A stretch of 64,000 bases of DNA from Microbacteriaceae bacterium (GTDB taxonomy: Bacteria > Actinomycetota > Actinomycetes > Actinomycetales > Microbacteriaceae). The notes beneath the pieces are model-generated. The model ran no database searches, was not told the origin of the DNA, and saw nothing but the letters and a program-made list of their open reading frames with translations. Shown here piece after piece: positions 1 to 9,217 of this stretch. Both the position numbers and the translations under genes were made by a program. The stretch spans positions 1 to 64,000 of the forward strand of contig JAODME010000033.1 of assembly GCA_025465095.1 (NCBI GenBank). Reading direction: 5' to 3'. Within the stretch, counting starts at the first letter, position 1. Each line of letters starts with the position of its first letter.

Positions 1-1450
1 CATCGACCAGCTGCTCGACCACGGCTCCTTCGTCGAGCTCGATGAGTTCGTGCGGCACCGCACCCACGCGTTCGGCATGGACAAGAGCCGCCCATACGGC
101 GACGCCGTCGTCACCGGCACCGGCACCATCCACGGTCGCCAGGTCGCCGTCTACTCGCAGGACTTCACGATCTTCGGCGGGTCCCTCGGCGAGGTAGCCG
201 GCGAGAAGATCATCAAGGTGATGGACTTCGCTCTCAAGACCGGGGTACCGATCATCGGCATGCTCGATTCCGGTGGCGCCCGCATCCAGGAGGGTGTCGT
301 CGCGCTCGGCAAGTACGGGGAGATCTTCCGGCGCAACACCCAGTCGTCCGGGGTCATCCCGCAGATCTCGATCATCATGGGCCCGGCCGCCGGCGGCGCC
401 GTGTACTCCCCCGCCCTCACCGACTTCGTGATCATGGTCGACAAGACGAGCCAGATGTTCGTCACGGGCCCCGACGTGATCAAAACGGTCACCGGCGAGG
501 ACGTCGGCATGGAAGAGCTCGGCGGAGCGCTCACCCACAATCAGAAGTCCGGTGTCTCGCACTACCTGGCGAGCGACGAGGACGACGCGCTCGACTACGT
601 GCGGACGCTGCTGAGCTACCTGCCGGACAACAACCTCGCCGAGCATCCCGTGTTCGCGAGCGAGGTCGAGCTTGAGATCACCGACGAGGACCGCCGCCTC
701 AACACGATCATCCCCGACAGCCCGAACCAGCCGTACGACGTCAAGTTCATCATCGAGCACATCGTCGACAACGGCGACTTCCTCGAGACGCAACCTCTAT
801 TCGCACCGAACATCGTCGTCGGCTTCGGTCGGGTCGAGGGCCGCGCCGTCGGCATCATCGCCAATCAGCCGAATGCGATGGCGGGAACCCTGAATATCGA
901 GGCCGGTGAGAAGGCGGCGCGCTTTGTACGCTTCTGCGACGCGTTCTCGCTGCCGATCGTCACACTCGTGGACGTGCCGGGCTACCTCCCGGGCACCGAC
1001 CAGGAATGGACAGGGGTGATCCGTCGCGGCGCCAAACTGCTCTACGCCTACGCGGAGGCGACGGTGCCGCTCGTCACCGTCATCACCCGCAAGGCGTACG
1101 GCGGCGCCTACATCGTGATGGGGTCGAAGCAACTCGGCGCCGACATCAACTACGCCTGGCCCACCGCGGAGATCGCCGTGATGGGCGGTCAGGGAGCTGT
1201 CAATATCCTGTATCGCAACGAGATCAGGGCCGCCGAGGCCGGCGGCGAAAACGTCGCGGAGGTGCGCGCTCGCCTGGCCAGCGAATACACCTACAACGTC
1301 GCCTCGCCATTCCTCGCCGCCGAACGAGGGGAACTCGACGGGGTGATCGAGCCGGCCGCCACGCGCGTGGCGGTGACCAAGGCGCTACGCGCGCTCCGCA
1401 CTAAGCGCGCCAGCCTTCCCCCCAAGAAGCACGGGAACATTCCGCTATGA
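1..1450 (+). CDS. accD: acyl-CoA carboxylase beta (carboxyltransferase) subunit, 5' truncated
   Basis: Transfers carboxyl from carboxybiotin to acetyl- or propionyl-CoA. The frame is open from base 2 and runs off the left edge, so the N-terminus is missing; the GTG at 50 is internal. About 480 residues are visible of roughly 520-550 usual for actinobacterial AccD5/PccB. Crotonase-fold landmarks are present: [11 protein letters not shown] near the start, GGARIQEGV, and the glycine-rich [11 protein letters not shown] and GGAYIVMGS loops that form the two oxyanion holes. The stop overlaps the start of the epsilon gene by 4 bp (ATGA), so the two are translationally coupled. The biotin-carrying alpha subunit lies at 7221-8975. 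Substrate choice (acetyl versus propionyl) cannot be read from what is visible. Confidence 0.96.
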   Translation, partial: IDQLLDHGSFVELDEFVRHRTHAFGMDKSRPYGDAVVTGTGTIHGRQVAVYSQDFTIFGGSLGEVAGEKIIKVMDFALKTGVPIIGMLDSGGARIQEGVVALGKYGEIFRRNTQSSGVIPQISIIMGPAAGGAVYSPALTDFVIMVDKTSQMFVTGPDVIKTVTGEDVGMEELGGALTHNQKSGVSHYLASDEDDALDYVRTLLSYLPDNNLAEHPVFASEVELEITDEDRRLNTIIPDSPNQPYDVKFIIEHIVDNGDFLETQPLFAPNIVVGFGRVEGRAVGIIANQPNAMAGTLNIEAGEKAARFVRFCDAFSLPIVTLVDVPGYLPGTDQEWTGVIRRGAKLLYAYAEATVPLVTVITRKAYGGAYIVMGSKQLGADINYAWPTAEIAVMGGQGAVNILYRNEIRAAEAGGENVAEVRARLASEYTYNVASPFLAAERGELDGVIEPAATRVAVTKALRALRTKRASLPPKKHGNIPL

Positions 1451-1686
1451 GCTCGGAACGCTCGGAACCGGATGCCGCGGCGACCGAGATCCGCGTGCTG
1501 TCGGGCGATCCCAGCTCGGCCGAACTCGCTGCCGTGACCGCGGTGATCGCGGGCATGGCGGAGGAGCAGTCGGACGCGGCGGGCGAGGCGCCGCCACGAG
1601 GGCTCAGCGCATGGCAGCGCAGTCAGGCCCCGATTCGCGGTCCGCTCACTCGCGGCATGAACACGTGGCGCGGGTTCGCCGGTTAG
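1447..1686 (+). CDS. accE: acyl-CoA carboxylase epsilon subunit
   Basis: A 79-residue protein of the actinobacterial AccE/PccE family, a small subunit that binds the beta subunit and stimulates the carboxylase complex. The C-terminal block SAWQRSQ...RGPL followed by WRGF is the family signature. The N-terminal half is an acidic/alanine-rich segment containing [20 protein letters not shown], the usual single amphipathic helix region. It starts inside the stop of the beta gene (ATGA overlap). The next downstream gene is convergent, so this is the end of the operon. Confidence 0.93.
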   Translation: MSSERSEPDAAATEIRVLSGDPSSAELAAVTAVIAGMAEEQSDAAGEAPPRGLSAWQRSQAPIRGPLTRGMNTWRGFAG

Positions 1687-1911
1687 GCACCCTGCCGTCG
1701 TACCCCGGAATTTCGGTGGTCGAAGAAATCGTCGAGGCAGCAGCGCCTGCGAATTGGCTGGACGGCGAGGAAATGTACCCCGAAAGTCCTCTAAAGATGC
1801 GACTTTCGGCTAGGCTCTTTGCACCGCATTATTGATAATGCCAAGTGTTACTCGAAAGAGTCCACTACCAATCATTGGCCGACTAGGGTAAGCGGGCCAA
1901 TGCATTGGGGG

Positions 1912-1948
1912 CGAGTCAGGGCGATATTCGGGTTATTGCCCTGACTCG
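1912..1948. terminator. stem-loop downstream of accE
   Basis: Perfect 11-bp arms (CGAGTCAGGGC at 1912-1922 and its complement at 1938-1948) flank a 15-nt loop. It lies between convergent genes, directly before a second hairpin. The arms are not followed by a long T-run, so a rho-independent role is plausible rather than certain. Confidence 0.55.
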
Positions 1949-1956
1949 GAAAAGGC

Positions 1957-1986
1957 AATGGGACCGGCACACGTGCCGGTCCCATT
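1957..1986. terminator. strong bidirectional terminator-like hairpin
   Basis: A near-continuous palindrome: AATGGGACCGGCAC at 1957-1970 and its exact complement at 1973-1986, with two unpaired bases at the centre. It is followed by TCTCTTTGTC on the plus strand. Its place between convergent genes (accE and the kinase operon) fits a terminator used from both sides. Confidence 0.7.
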
Positions 1987-1988
1987 CT

Positions 1989-2026
1989 CTTTGTCTCCTT
2001 GCTCGCGCTTTGTCTCCTTGCTCGCG
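1989..2026. repeat. 19-bp perfect tandem duplication
   Basis: CTTTGTCTCCTTGCTCGCG occurs twice head to tail (1989-2007 and 2008-2026), between the terminator hairpin and the stop codon (2028-2030) of the minus-strand gene. It looks like a recent slippage duplication. No function is apparent. Confidence 0.9.
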
Positions 2027-2027
2027 T

Positions 2028-3083
2028 CTATGGCGTTGCGGCATCCGTGACGGAGCGCGGGATCTCGAGCCAGAGGTCGATCTCGTCCTCGCCATCCTCG
2101 TCCGAGTTCCGGGCAGGCCAGGCCGGTTCGCCCGCGCCCGAGCTGAGGCCGACGACGGTGACCGCGATGGGAGAGCCGTGCGGAACGGTGCGGGCGATGA
2201 TGCGGTCAGTGGAGGTACCGCGCGTGTCACCGATAGCCGCAGCTAATTGATTGAGCACCCGATCGAGATCCGCCTGCGGCAGATCGTCGATGCCGCCCTC
2301 GTCGAGCAGGGTGACGGTGACGCCTCGTCGCCTCGCGGCCATGACCTCCTCCCGCACCCGGTCGTTGAGCAGCTCGCGTCCGCGGATCTCGTCGCGGATC
2401 GCGCCCTCGAGGTACACGCACTCCCGGCGTTGCTCGTCCGTGAGGTGACCGCCCGTGACCACAATCTGCCTCAGCATGGGCAGTGACATCCGACTTGTCT
2501 GTCCCAGCCGGAACTGTCGTTCGAACACGTGCGCCTCCTGGGCGGCGCGCCACTGGGCCGCCTCCCGCTCGGCCAGCGCATACTGCCGGGTGTCGCGCCC
2601 TGCGGAGGACAGCGAGTAGGCCAGAGCGTGGGAGATGCCGATCCACGCGATGCTGCCGACCACCCCGTACAGGACCAACCCGCCCACACCCTGCCAGGCG
2701 ACAGTCTGCACGCCGAGGATGCCGACGCCCAACCATGCGAAGGACTGGCGCATCTTGGTCGAGGTGATCACCATGAGCGTGCCTACCGCGGCGGTATGCC
2801 ATGCGGCGTAGCTCCCGACGGCGCCGTCTGGCAGCTGACTTGTCACGAGCAACGACATCGCGACCGCCGCCGCGACGTTGAACGCGGCGAGCCAGATCTC
2901 CATCCGTGACCGCTTCGACGGCCACAGGCTCGCGATCGTCGCCACCGCATAGATCGCCATCGCCCCGATATACGGTCCCGTGCGAACTGGCACATCGATT
3001 GAGACTGCCGCGAGCACTAGGTGATATGCGGAGAACAGAGCGGCGAGGGCGACGATAAGCGAGCGGGGTATCGCGATGATCAC
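2028..3083 (-). CDS. membrane protein, degenerate sensor-like partner of the adjacent kinase
   Basis: A 351-residue protein I cannot assign to a named family. The N-terminal half (about residues 5-165) has five to six hydrophobic segments. A helical linker rich in Q, R and E follows (about 170-205), then a soluble domain of about 150 residues. The layout copies a sensor kinase, but there is no H-box histidine, N-box or G-box of a HATPase domain. Its start overlaps the stop of the histidine kinase gene by 4 bp (ATGA), so it is the third gene of a regulator-kinase-this protein operon. A role as accessory or decoy sensor subunit is inference only. Confidence 0.75.
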   Translation of the reverse strand: MIIAIPRSLIVALAALFSAYHLVLAAVSIDVPVRTGPYIGAMAIYAVATIASLWPSKRSRMEIWLAAFNVAAAVAMSLLVTSQLPDGAVGSYAAWHTAAVGTLMVITSTKMRQSFAWLGVGILGVQTVAWQGVGGLVLYGVVGSIAWIGISHALAYSLSSAGRDTRQYALAEREAAQWRAAQEAHVFERQFRLGQTSRMSLPMLRQIVVTGGHLTDEQRRECVYLEGAIRDEIRGRELLNDRVREEVMAARRRGVTVTLLDEGGIDDLPQADLDRVLNQLAAAIGDTRGTSTDRIIARTVPHGSPIAVTVVGLSSGAGEPAWPARNSDEDGEDEIDLWLEIPRSVTDAATP

Positions 3084-4408
3084 GGCGTCCCGCCCTGACC
3101 GTCGGTGACCATCGCCGGTAGCGCTGCACCGGCCTTCGAGTCGGGGGTTGAGCTGCGCTGCTGCTCGCGCGGGCCGTCATCGGGCACCAGCGGACCGGGC
3201 CAGGTGATACTGATCACCGCGCCCTCACCCGGGGCCGAATCGACTTCCACGTTTCCGCCGACCTGAATCACTCGTTCGATGATCGACACGCGCAGGCCTA
3301 TCCGCGCGACAGGGACGGCGTGCACGTCGAAGCCCACTCCGGTGTCACCCACCTCCACCGTGATTCCGCCGGCTTCTGTGCCGCGGATGCTGAGCCAACG
3401 AGCCACGTCCGCCCCCGCCCCCGCATGTTGAGTGCTGTTCACCATCGCCTGCACGGCTGCCGAATAAACCGCCTCTGCCGCCTGGGCAGACAGGTCGGCG
3501 CCTTCGACGCGTCCGTCGCGGATCTCGAAGGCAGCGGCGAGGGTCGGCGCAACGGTCCTGATGCGATGAGCCAACTCCGACACGGGTACTGTCGCATTGT
3601 CAGGCGGAGACGACGCCGCCTCACGGAGATATCCCATCGCGTCTGCCGCCATCCGGGCGGCGAGCGATTCCGACTCCGGCGTGGTCGCACGTGCGGCGGA
3701 GATGAGCGTGGTGAGCACGCTGTCGTGCACGATCGCGTCGACCTGCACGCGTTCGACCTCGGTCGCGTGCTGCCCGACGGCAGTCGAATAGCGGTCGAGC
3801 GCGGTCGCCTGCGCGAGGTCGACCGATACCGCGGCGTGCCTCAACAGGGTCATGATGATGAGCACCGTTCCGCCGAGGATCAGGGCGTACACGACATCGA
3901 GTGCCACGAGTTCGACCCCCGCCCCACCTCCTGACGGGGTGACCCGAACGATCCCATAGGTCAGGGACGCGGCGACGAGGGCGATCGTGGCCGCCCAGAC
4001 GGGCCAGGCCACCGCAGCGGCCGCTGTCGCGACCGTCAGCAGAAACCAGGGCCACGGCCGCCCATCCTCGACGAGCTCCGAGCCGGTGACTGCGAGCGGC
4101 CACGTCATCATGACCACAATCCAGGCGACCACGACCGCGCTGTTCACGGCGCGCACTCCACGCTTGCTCACCGACGCCACCATCGCCGCGAGAAGTCCGC
4201 CATACACGGCGGCGCTGGAGAGAAGGAACCATACCGGCGCGAGCTGATCGGCCTGACCTAGCAGGACGGGGAGTGTCTGAGCACCGAAGACGAGCCCGAA
4301 GACCCCGGATGATCGTGAGACGGCCGTCTCGATCCGGCGCCGGCTGGTCGGGTTGCGCGGAACCCTCGGGCCCGCCGATTCTCTGTGAGGCGGGTCGTCA
4401 GCGACCAT
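3080..4408 (-). CDS. sensor histidine kinase (NarL/DesK-type partner)
   Basis: A membrane histidine kinase of about 442 residues. Hydrophobic segments fill roughly residues 35-190. The dimerisation helix carries AIVHDSVLTTL with the likely phospho-accepting His near residue 228. A compact HATPase domain follows, with N-box AMVNSTQHAG, G1 box DTGVGFD, and a shortened lid before GLRVSIIERV. The C-terminal 40 residues are polar and disordered-looking. I chose the ATG at 4408, which overlaps the end of the regulator gene by 11 bp; ATG 4417 is an alternative and neither has a strong ribosome binding site. Signal unknown. Confidence 0.88.
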   Translation of the reverse strand: MVADDPPHRESAGPRVPRNPTSRRRIETAVSRSSGVFGLVFGAQTLPVLLGQADQLAPVWFLLSSAAVYGGLLAAMVASVSKRGVRAVNSAVVVAWIVVMMTWPLAVTGSELVEDGRPWPWFLLTVATAAAAVAWPVWAATIALVAASLTYGIVRVTPSGGGAGVELVALDVVYALILGGTVLIIMTLLRHAAVSVDLAQATALDRYSTAVGQHATEVERVQVDAIVHDSVLTTLISAARATTPESESLAARMAADAMGYLREAASSPPDNATVPVSELAHRIRTVAPTLAAAFEIRDGRVEGADLSAQAAEAVYSAAVQAMVNSTQHAGAGADVARWLSIRGTEAGGITVEVGDTGVGFDVHAVPVARIGLRVSIIERVIQVGGNVEVDSAPGEGAVISITWPGPLVPDDGPREQQRSSTPDSKAGAALPAMVTDGQGGTP

Positions 4409-5108
4409 CGCCGGCATCCGGGTCGAGGCCCGGGAGAATGCCGTCTTCCACCGCACGACGGAGCAGGTCGACCTTCGTCGGCGCGGGACGCCCGACCTCG
4501 ACGTACTTCACACGGATGCGGTCGAGGTACTCCCTTGCCGTGGAGTAGCCGATGCCGAGTTGTTGGGCCGCGAGCTTGAGCGGGAACCCGGAGGCGTACA
4601 AATGCAGAATCTCGCGCTCACGGCGACCCAGCTGCGCCTTCGCGAATTCGCTGTCCGCGTCGATGGCGGTCGCCCATTCGAGGTTGTTGAGCACCTCGCC
4701 CCTCGCCACGGTCTCGACGGCGGAGATCACGGTCTTGGTCGCCGACGACTTGGGGATGACGCCGGCGGCTCCCGCGGCCAACGCCTCGCGCACGGATGCA
4801 ACCCGGTCCGCGATGCTGTGGATCAGGACCGCGGCGCCGATTGCCTGAACGCGCTTGACATTCTCGGTAACCGTTGATCCGTCTCCGAGGGAGAGGTCCA
4901 GCACGACGACGTCGCATTCCCGAGCGCCGAGGCTTGTGACGAAGTCGTCGACGGATGCCGCCGCGACGACGAACTCGAAACCCGCTTCGACGCACGCGGC
5001 CTTGAGTCCGAGCCGCACCGATTCGTGGTCGTCCACCACGGACACACGCACGGTCTTCGCCGTGGTTCCGCTGTCGGGGACTTGCGTTGTGGGCTGCGCC
5101 ATCGTCAT
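4398..5108 (-). CDS. response regulator, LuxR/NarL-type HTH output
   Basis: A 236-residue two-component regulator. The receiver domain has the acidic pair VDDHES (about residues 25-30), phospho-acceptor D71 in VVVLDLSL, and the conserved K in GVIPKSS. The C-terminal LuxR-type HTH has LGRREREILHLYASG and QQLGIGYSTAREYLDRIRVK. The ATG at 5108 is supported by AGGAGA seven bases upstream; an upstream extension in the same frame has no such site. It is first in an operon with the kinase and the degenerate sensor. Target genes are unknown. Confidence 0.92.
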   Translation of the reverse strand: MTMAQPTTQVPDSGTTAKTVRVSVVDDHESVRLGLKAACVEAGFEFVVAAASVDDFVTSLGARECDVVVLDLSLGDGSTVTENVKRVQAIGAAVLIHSIADRVASVREALAAGAAGVIPKSSATKTVISAVETVARGEVLNNLEWATAIDADSEFAKAQLGRREREILHLYASGFPLKLAAQQLGIGYSTAREYLDRIRVKYVEVGRPAPTKVDLLRRAVEDGILPGLDPDAGDGR

Positions 5109-5190
5109 CCTGTCTCCTGCCAACCGTCGTCTCGACGATCTAACCACCCAGCTTAACGGGCGGGCTAGCGTCGGGCGCCGTTCGGCGAGG

Positions 5191-6447
5191 TCAACGGCGC
5201 ACGAAAGTCGCAACCGCCTCTACGTGGTGCGTGTTCGGAAAAAGGTCGAACGCACGCAGAGTGCTGAGCGCATACCCGTGACCGGCGAGTAGTGCGACGT
5301 CGCGGGCGAGGGCGACCGGGTCGCAGGCGACGTAGACCAGTTGAGCGGGGGAAAGCGCCGCGAGCTCGTTCACGACCGCCTTCCCCGCACCGGCGCGGGG
5401 CGGATCGAGCACCACCGTCGCTCGAGCCAACCGCTCCTTCTCGCCGGCTCCCGCACTCGCCCGAAGTTTCTGCAGATACCGCTCGACCCGACCGGTGACG
5501 GCGGAAGCTCCCGGCCACTGCGTCAGGTTCGCCGCCGCGTGCGTGGTGGCGGTCGGGTCGCTCTCGACTGTCGTGATCTGCACGGTGTCGCCGAATCGGT
5601 CGCCGACGGCGGCGGCGAGCAGCCCGACTCCTCCGTAGAGGTCGAGGTTGGCCGCGCGAGGGTCGAACAGCGCCTCGTCGACCGCCGACTGCACGGCCTC
5701 GGTGAGGGTGGTCGCCGCATGCCGATGCACCTGCCAGAACCCGCGGGCCTCGAGACGGAACTCCCGGTCGCCCACCCGTTCGAGGATCCGACTCGCCCTG
5801 CGAGTGTTCTTCCGGTCGCCTACGAGGACGAAAGCGTTGCCGACGGACGGCACGACCACGTCCACGAACTCCGCCCCGGGAAATCTCTCGTCGAGGGGCA
5901 GGATGGCCTGCGCCTCCGCGACCGCGAGCGGAACGTCGGTGACGGGGACCACCCGGTGCGAACGTGAAGCATACGGTCCCGGCGTTCCGTCCTCGGCGAC
6001 GTGCAGGCGGATTCGGGTGCGCCAACCGGTGCCGTCACTGTCGACCCCCCCACCGTTCCCCGACGGAAGCGGTTCGACCGTGACATCCGTTTCCTGCTTC
6101 GCCATCCGGGAGAGGGCGTCCGCAAGCACCTGGCGCTTCAGCTCCCGCTGGTGCGGGAGGGCGATGTGACCGAATTCGGCTCCTCCTGCGCGGTCGGCGG
6201 GCTCGCGCTCGATCGAAGCGGCGTCCCACACATGCGGCCGACGATGCTCGGACGGCGTGAGCACCTTCACCGTTTCAGCGCGCCAGAACTTCGGCTTCGC
6301 GTCGTCGGTGATCTCGGCGAGGACGGTTTCGCCGGGGATGGCGTCGCTCACGAAGATCACCCGCCCCTCATGACGGGCGACGAAGACGCCCCCGTGCGCC
6401 ACGCCTGTAATCTCGACCTCGACGCGTGTGCCCTGCATGTCGCCCAT
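5191..6447 (-). CDS. TRAM-domain class I SAM-dependent RNA methyltransferase (RumA/TrmA family)
   Basis: Predicted 5-methyluridine RNA methyltransferase of 418 residues. The N-terminal TRAM domain (about 1-60) contains HGGVFVARHEGRVIFV. The methyltransferase domain has motif I in NLDLYGGVGLLAAAVG, motif IV VLDPPRAG, and the catalytic Cys in LVYVACDPVALARD. The C-terminus FDLFPNTHHVEAVATF is typical. The iron-sulfur cysteines of E. coli RlmD are not evident at the N-terminus, as is common in the actinobacterial form. The start is 6447 or 6438. It is divergent from maf with only about 20 bp between the two starts. Whether it modifies rRNA or tRNA cannot be told here. Confidence 0.92.
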   Translation of the reverse strand: MGDMQGTRVEVEITGVAHGGVFVARHEGRVIFVSDAIPGETVLAEITDDAKPKFWRAETVKVLTPSEHRRPHVWDAASIEREPADRAGGAEFGHIALPHQRELKRQVLADALSRMAKQETDVTVEPLPSGNGGGVDSDGTGWRTRIRLHVAEDGTPGPYASRSHRVVPVTDVPLAVAEAQAILPLDERFPGAEFVDVVVPSVGNAFVLVGDRKNTRRASRILERVGDREFRLEARGFWQVHRHAATTLTEAVQSAVDEALFDPRAANLDLYGGVGLLAAAVGDRFGDTVQITTVESDPTATTHAAANLTQWPGASAVTGRVERYLQKLRASAGAGEKERLARATVVLDPPRAGAGKAVVNELAALSPAQLVYVACDPVALARDVALLAGHGYALSTLRAFDLFPNTHHVEAVATFVRR

Positions 6448-6467
6448 CCTTCGAGCATAGGAGCATC

Positions 6468-7121
6468 GTGCGCCTGTATCTGGCCTCCACCTCGCCCGCA
6501 AGGCTCGCGACGCTGCGCGCAGCCGGAATCGAGCCGATCGTCGTCGATCCCGAGGTGGACGAGGAGGCCGTGGTGCAGGGGTGGGTCGCCGAGCACGGGA
6601 CCATCGGGGCCGAAGCCATGGTCGAACTGCTGGCCAGGGCGAAGGCGGAGGCGGTGGCATCGCGAGACTCCGCCGCCCTCGACGGGTTCATCCTCGGCGG
6701 GGACTCCGCCTTCGAGCTCGACGGCGTCATCTACGGCAAGCCACACCTTCCGGCGGTCGCACGCGAGCGCTGGCTGCTACAGCGCGGGCGCACCGGCCAC
6801 CTGCACTCAGGGCACTGGCTCATCGACCGCCGCGCCGAGGTTCTGGGCGCTTTCCCCGGCGACGACACGAGGGGCATCGGCTCGGTCACCACCACCGGCG
6901 TGACCTTCGCGTCGAACATCAGCGAACAGGAGATCGACGCGTACATCGCCACCGGCGAGCCGCTCAAGGTGGCGGGCGCGTTCACGATCGACTCCCTCGG
7001 CGCGCCATTCATCACCTCGGTGGACGGCGACCCGCACGCCGTTGTCGGTCTGTCGCTCGCCGCCCTGCGGGAGCTCTTCCTCAGCTTCGACGTGAGCTGG
7101 CCGGAGCTTTGGAACCGGTAG
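6468..7121 (+). CDS. maf: Maf family nucleoside-triphosphate pyrophosphatase
   Basis: A house-cleaning nucleotide pyrophosphatase of 217 residues that removes non-canonical or surplus NTPs. The N-terminal nucleotide-binding motif LYLASTSPARLATLRAAG is characteristic, and GGDSAFELDGVIYGKP carries the conserved acidic residue and KP. ITSVDGDPHAVVGLSL near the C-terminus matches the family's conserved G-D-P-N/H-V-G-L motif. GTG 6468 is chosen because AGGAG sits just upstream; the longer ATG-started frame lacks one. maf sits between carboxylase genes in other actinobacteria too, so its position here is conserved. Confidence 0.93.
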   Translation: MRLYLASTSPARLATLRAAGIEPIVVDPEVDEEAVVQGWVAEHGTIGAEAMVELLARAKAEAVASRDSAALDGFILGGDSAFELDGVIYGKPHLPAVARERWLLQRGRTGHLHSGHWLIDRRAEVLGAFPGDDTRGIGSVTTTGVTFASNISEQEIDAYIATGEPLKVAGAFTIDSLGAPFITSVDGDPHAVVGLSLAALRELFLSFDVSWPELWNR

Positions 7122-7220
7122 CGGGTTCGTGCTCTTTGTAGAACGTCACACCGAGACAGCCGGCATTTTTGTCGCTCTGGTCCAATTCCACGGATAGCGG
7201 CGGCAATAAGCTAGGTCATT

Positions 7221-8975
7221 ATGCCCCGGATAACCAAGGTCTTGATCGCGAATCGTGGAGAGATCGCGGTGAGGGTGATCCGGGCGGCGCGGGACGGCGG
7301 AATCGGCTCGGTCGCCGTCTACGCCGACCAGGACCGGGACGCCCGGCACGTCAAACTCGCCGACGAGGCTTACGCGCTCGACGGGGCGACCTCCGCGGAG
7401 ACATACCTGCGCATCGATAAGATCCTGTCCATCGCGAGGCGTTCGGGAGCGGATGCGGTGCATCCCGGCTACGGCTTCCTCGCCGAGAACGCCGGATTCG
7501 CGCGAGCAGTCATCGACGCCGGGCTCGTCTGGATCGGCCCGTCTCCCGAGGCGATCGAGCAGCTCGGCGACAAGGTCTCGGCGCGTCACATCGCCGAGCG
7601 CGTCGGGGCGCCCCTCGCCCCCGGCACGCTCAACCCGGTCTCCGGAGCGAGCGAAGTCCTCGACTTCGTCGACCAGCACGGCCTTCCCGTCGCGATCAAA
7701 GCCGCATTCGGCGGCGGCGGACGCGGACTCAAGGTCGCCCGCACGCGCGAGGAGATCCCGGAACTGTTCGACTCGGCGACTCGCGAAGCCGTCGCCGCGT
7801 TCGGTCGTGGGGAGTGTTTCGTCGAGAAGTACCTCGACGAGCCGCGCCACGTCGAGACCCAGTGCCTCGCCGATGCGTTCGGCACCGTCGTCGTCGTCTC
7901 CACCCGCGACTGCTCCCTCCAGCGTCGACACCAGAAGCTCGTCGAGGAGGCGCCCGCCCCGTTCCTCAGCCCTGAGCAGAATGAACTGCTGTACACCGCG
8001 TCGAAGGCGATCCTGCGGGAGGTTGGCTATCTGGGCGCCGGCACCTGCGAGTTCCTCGTCGCGAAGGACGGCACCATCTCGTTCCTCGAGGTCAACACGC
8101 GACTGCAGGTGGAGCATCCGGTCTCCGAAGAGGTCACCGGCATCGACCTGGTGCGGGAGCAGTTCCGTCTGGCCGAAGGTGAGGCGATCGGCTACGACGA
8201 CCCTTTACCGAAGGGCCACTCGTTCGAGTTCCGCATCAACGGGGAGGACGCCGGGCTGAATTTCATGCCGTCGCCCGGCCCCGTGCACGTGCTGCGTTTC
8301 CCCGGCGGACCGGGGGTGCGCGTCGACAGTGGCGTCACGACGGGCGACGTCATCAGTGGCGCGTTCGACTCCCTGCTCGCGAAGCTCATCGTCACCGGCT
8401 CGACGCGTGAGGACGCGCTCGAGCGCTCCAGGCGCGCCCTCGACGAGTTCGAGGTCGCCGGGCTGCCCACCGTGCTCCCCTTCCACCGGGCGATCGTCCG
8501 GGATCCCGCCTTCACGTCCTCGCCGTTCAGTATCTACACGCGCTGGATCGAGACGGAGTTCGTGAACGAGATCGAGCCGTGGAGTGGATCCCTCGCCGAC
8601 TCGACTCCCGCGGCGGCACGCACGAGCGTCGTGGTCGAAGTCGGGGGCAAGCGGATCGAGGTGGCGCTTCCCGCACGCCTGACCGCCTCGACCGCTGCGC
8701 CCTCGCTCGTGCCGGCGCCCCGGAGGCACGCGAGCGGCGGCACCGTCGTCACGGCGACCGGTGACTCGGTGAAGGCTCCCATGCAGGCGACGATCGTCAA
8801 GCTCGCGGTCGTCGATGGAGCCACCGTGGTCAAGGGCGACCTGATCCTCGTGCTCGAGGCGATGAAGATGGAGCAGCCGATCACCGCACACAAGGACGGA
8901 GTGATCGCGAACATCAATGCCGCCGTGGGTGCCACCGTGTCATCCGGGCACCTGCTGCTCGATATCCGGGACTGA
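7221..8975 (+). CDS. accA: acetyl/propionyl-CoA carboxylase alpha subunit (biotin carboxylase + BCCP)
   Basis: The biotin carboxylase domain starts with [20 protein letters not shown] and holds the ATP-grasp glycine loop [27 protein letters not shown], and the catalytic-loop region [16 protein letters not shown]. The C-terminal biotin carboxyl carrier domain (about 510-584) has the biotinylation motif EAMKMEQ with K549 as acceptor. Length 584 matches AccA3/PccA. It belongs with the beta and epsilon subunits at 1-1686. The 99-bp gap after maf may hold its own promoter. Confidence 0.97.
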   Translation: MPRITKVLIANRGEIAVRVIRAARDGGIGSVAVYADQDRDARHVKLADEAYALDGATSAETYLRIDKILSIARRSGADAVHPGYGFLAENAGFARAVIDAGLVWIGPSPEAIEQLGDKVSARHIAERVGAPLAPGTLNPVSGASEVLDFVDQHGLPVAIKAAFGGGGRGLKVARTREEIPELFDSATREAVAAFGRGECFVEKYLDEPRHVETQCLADAFGTVVVVSTRDCSLQRRHQKLVEEAPAPFLSPEQNELLYTASKAILREVGYLGAGTCEFLVAKDGTISFLEVNTRLQVEHPVSEEVTGIDLVREQFRLAEGEAIGYDDPLPKGHSFEFRINGEDAGLNFMPSPGPVHVLRFPGGPGVRVDSGVTTGDVISGAFDSLLAKLIVTGSTREDALERSRRALDEFEVAGLPTVLPFHRAIVRDPAFTSSPFSIYTRWIETEFVNEIEPWSGSLADSTPAAARTSVVVEVGGKRIEVALPARLTASTAAPSLVPAPRRHASGGTVVTATGDSVKAPMQATIVKLAVVDGATVVKGDLILVLEAMKMEQPITAHKDGVIANINAAVGATVSSGHLLLDIRD

Positions 8976-9022
8976 CCCGGGTCGCGGCGGCTTCGTTGCC
9001 CGCGGCGAAACACATCGTCGCA

Positions 9023-9104
9023 GATCGGGTGCCCGCTCCGCAGCAGGGAGGGCCGTCGTTGCATACCGCGTTCCCGCTTCGCAGTGATGACGGCTGTCGT
9101 TGCA
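9023..9104. repeat. 41-bp imperfect tandem repeat, two copies
   Basis: Two head-to-tail 41-bp units (9023-9063 and 9064-9104) each end in CGTCGTTGCA or TGTCGTTGCA. They share the central CCGCT(T/C)CGCAG segment and agree at roughly two thirds of positions. A partial third unit ends at ATCGTCGCAG just upstream. The unit ends resemble one arm of the dispersed palindrome that follows at 9106-9148. It fills most of the gap between accA and the broken minus-strand gene. Confidence 0.7.
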
Positions 9105-9105
9105 G

Positions 9106-9148
9106 AAGCGGCGTGACGTCGCGCCCCATATGCGATGACAAGGCTCAC
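9106..9148. repeat. dispersed palindromic element, copy A
   Basis: The most diverged of four copies: left arm ending GTGACGTCGC (to 9122), 9-nt loop GCCCCATAT, right arm GCGATGACAAGGCTCAC (9132-9148). The arms pair at about 10 of 17 positions. It lies in the convergent gap after accA. Confidence 0.6.
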
Positions 9149-9217
9149 AACCGTGCAGCCCACGAGCGGCTCCCGCCTCGCGCCCGCAGCCGCTCGCCGA
9201 CGCCCTGCTCGTTCCGT

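Larger units (their letters stand above)
1687..2027. other. 341-bp convergent intergenic region with two hairpins and a short tandem repeat
   Basis: The region lies between the 3' ends of accE and the minus-strand membrane protein gene. The first 220 bp show nothing convincing and are noticeably less GC-rich than the genes around them. The last 120 bp hold two consecutive inverted repeats and a 19-bp direct repeat, listed separately. No supported gene. Confidence 0.7.

Noticed and set aside
9023-9104. Possible CRISPR array
   Set aside because: Only two 41-bp units, adjacent with no spacers, and no cas genes nearby.
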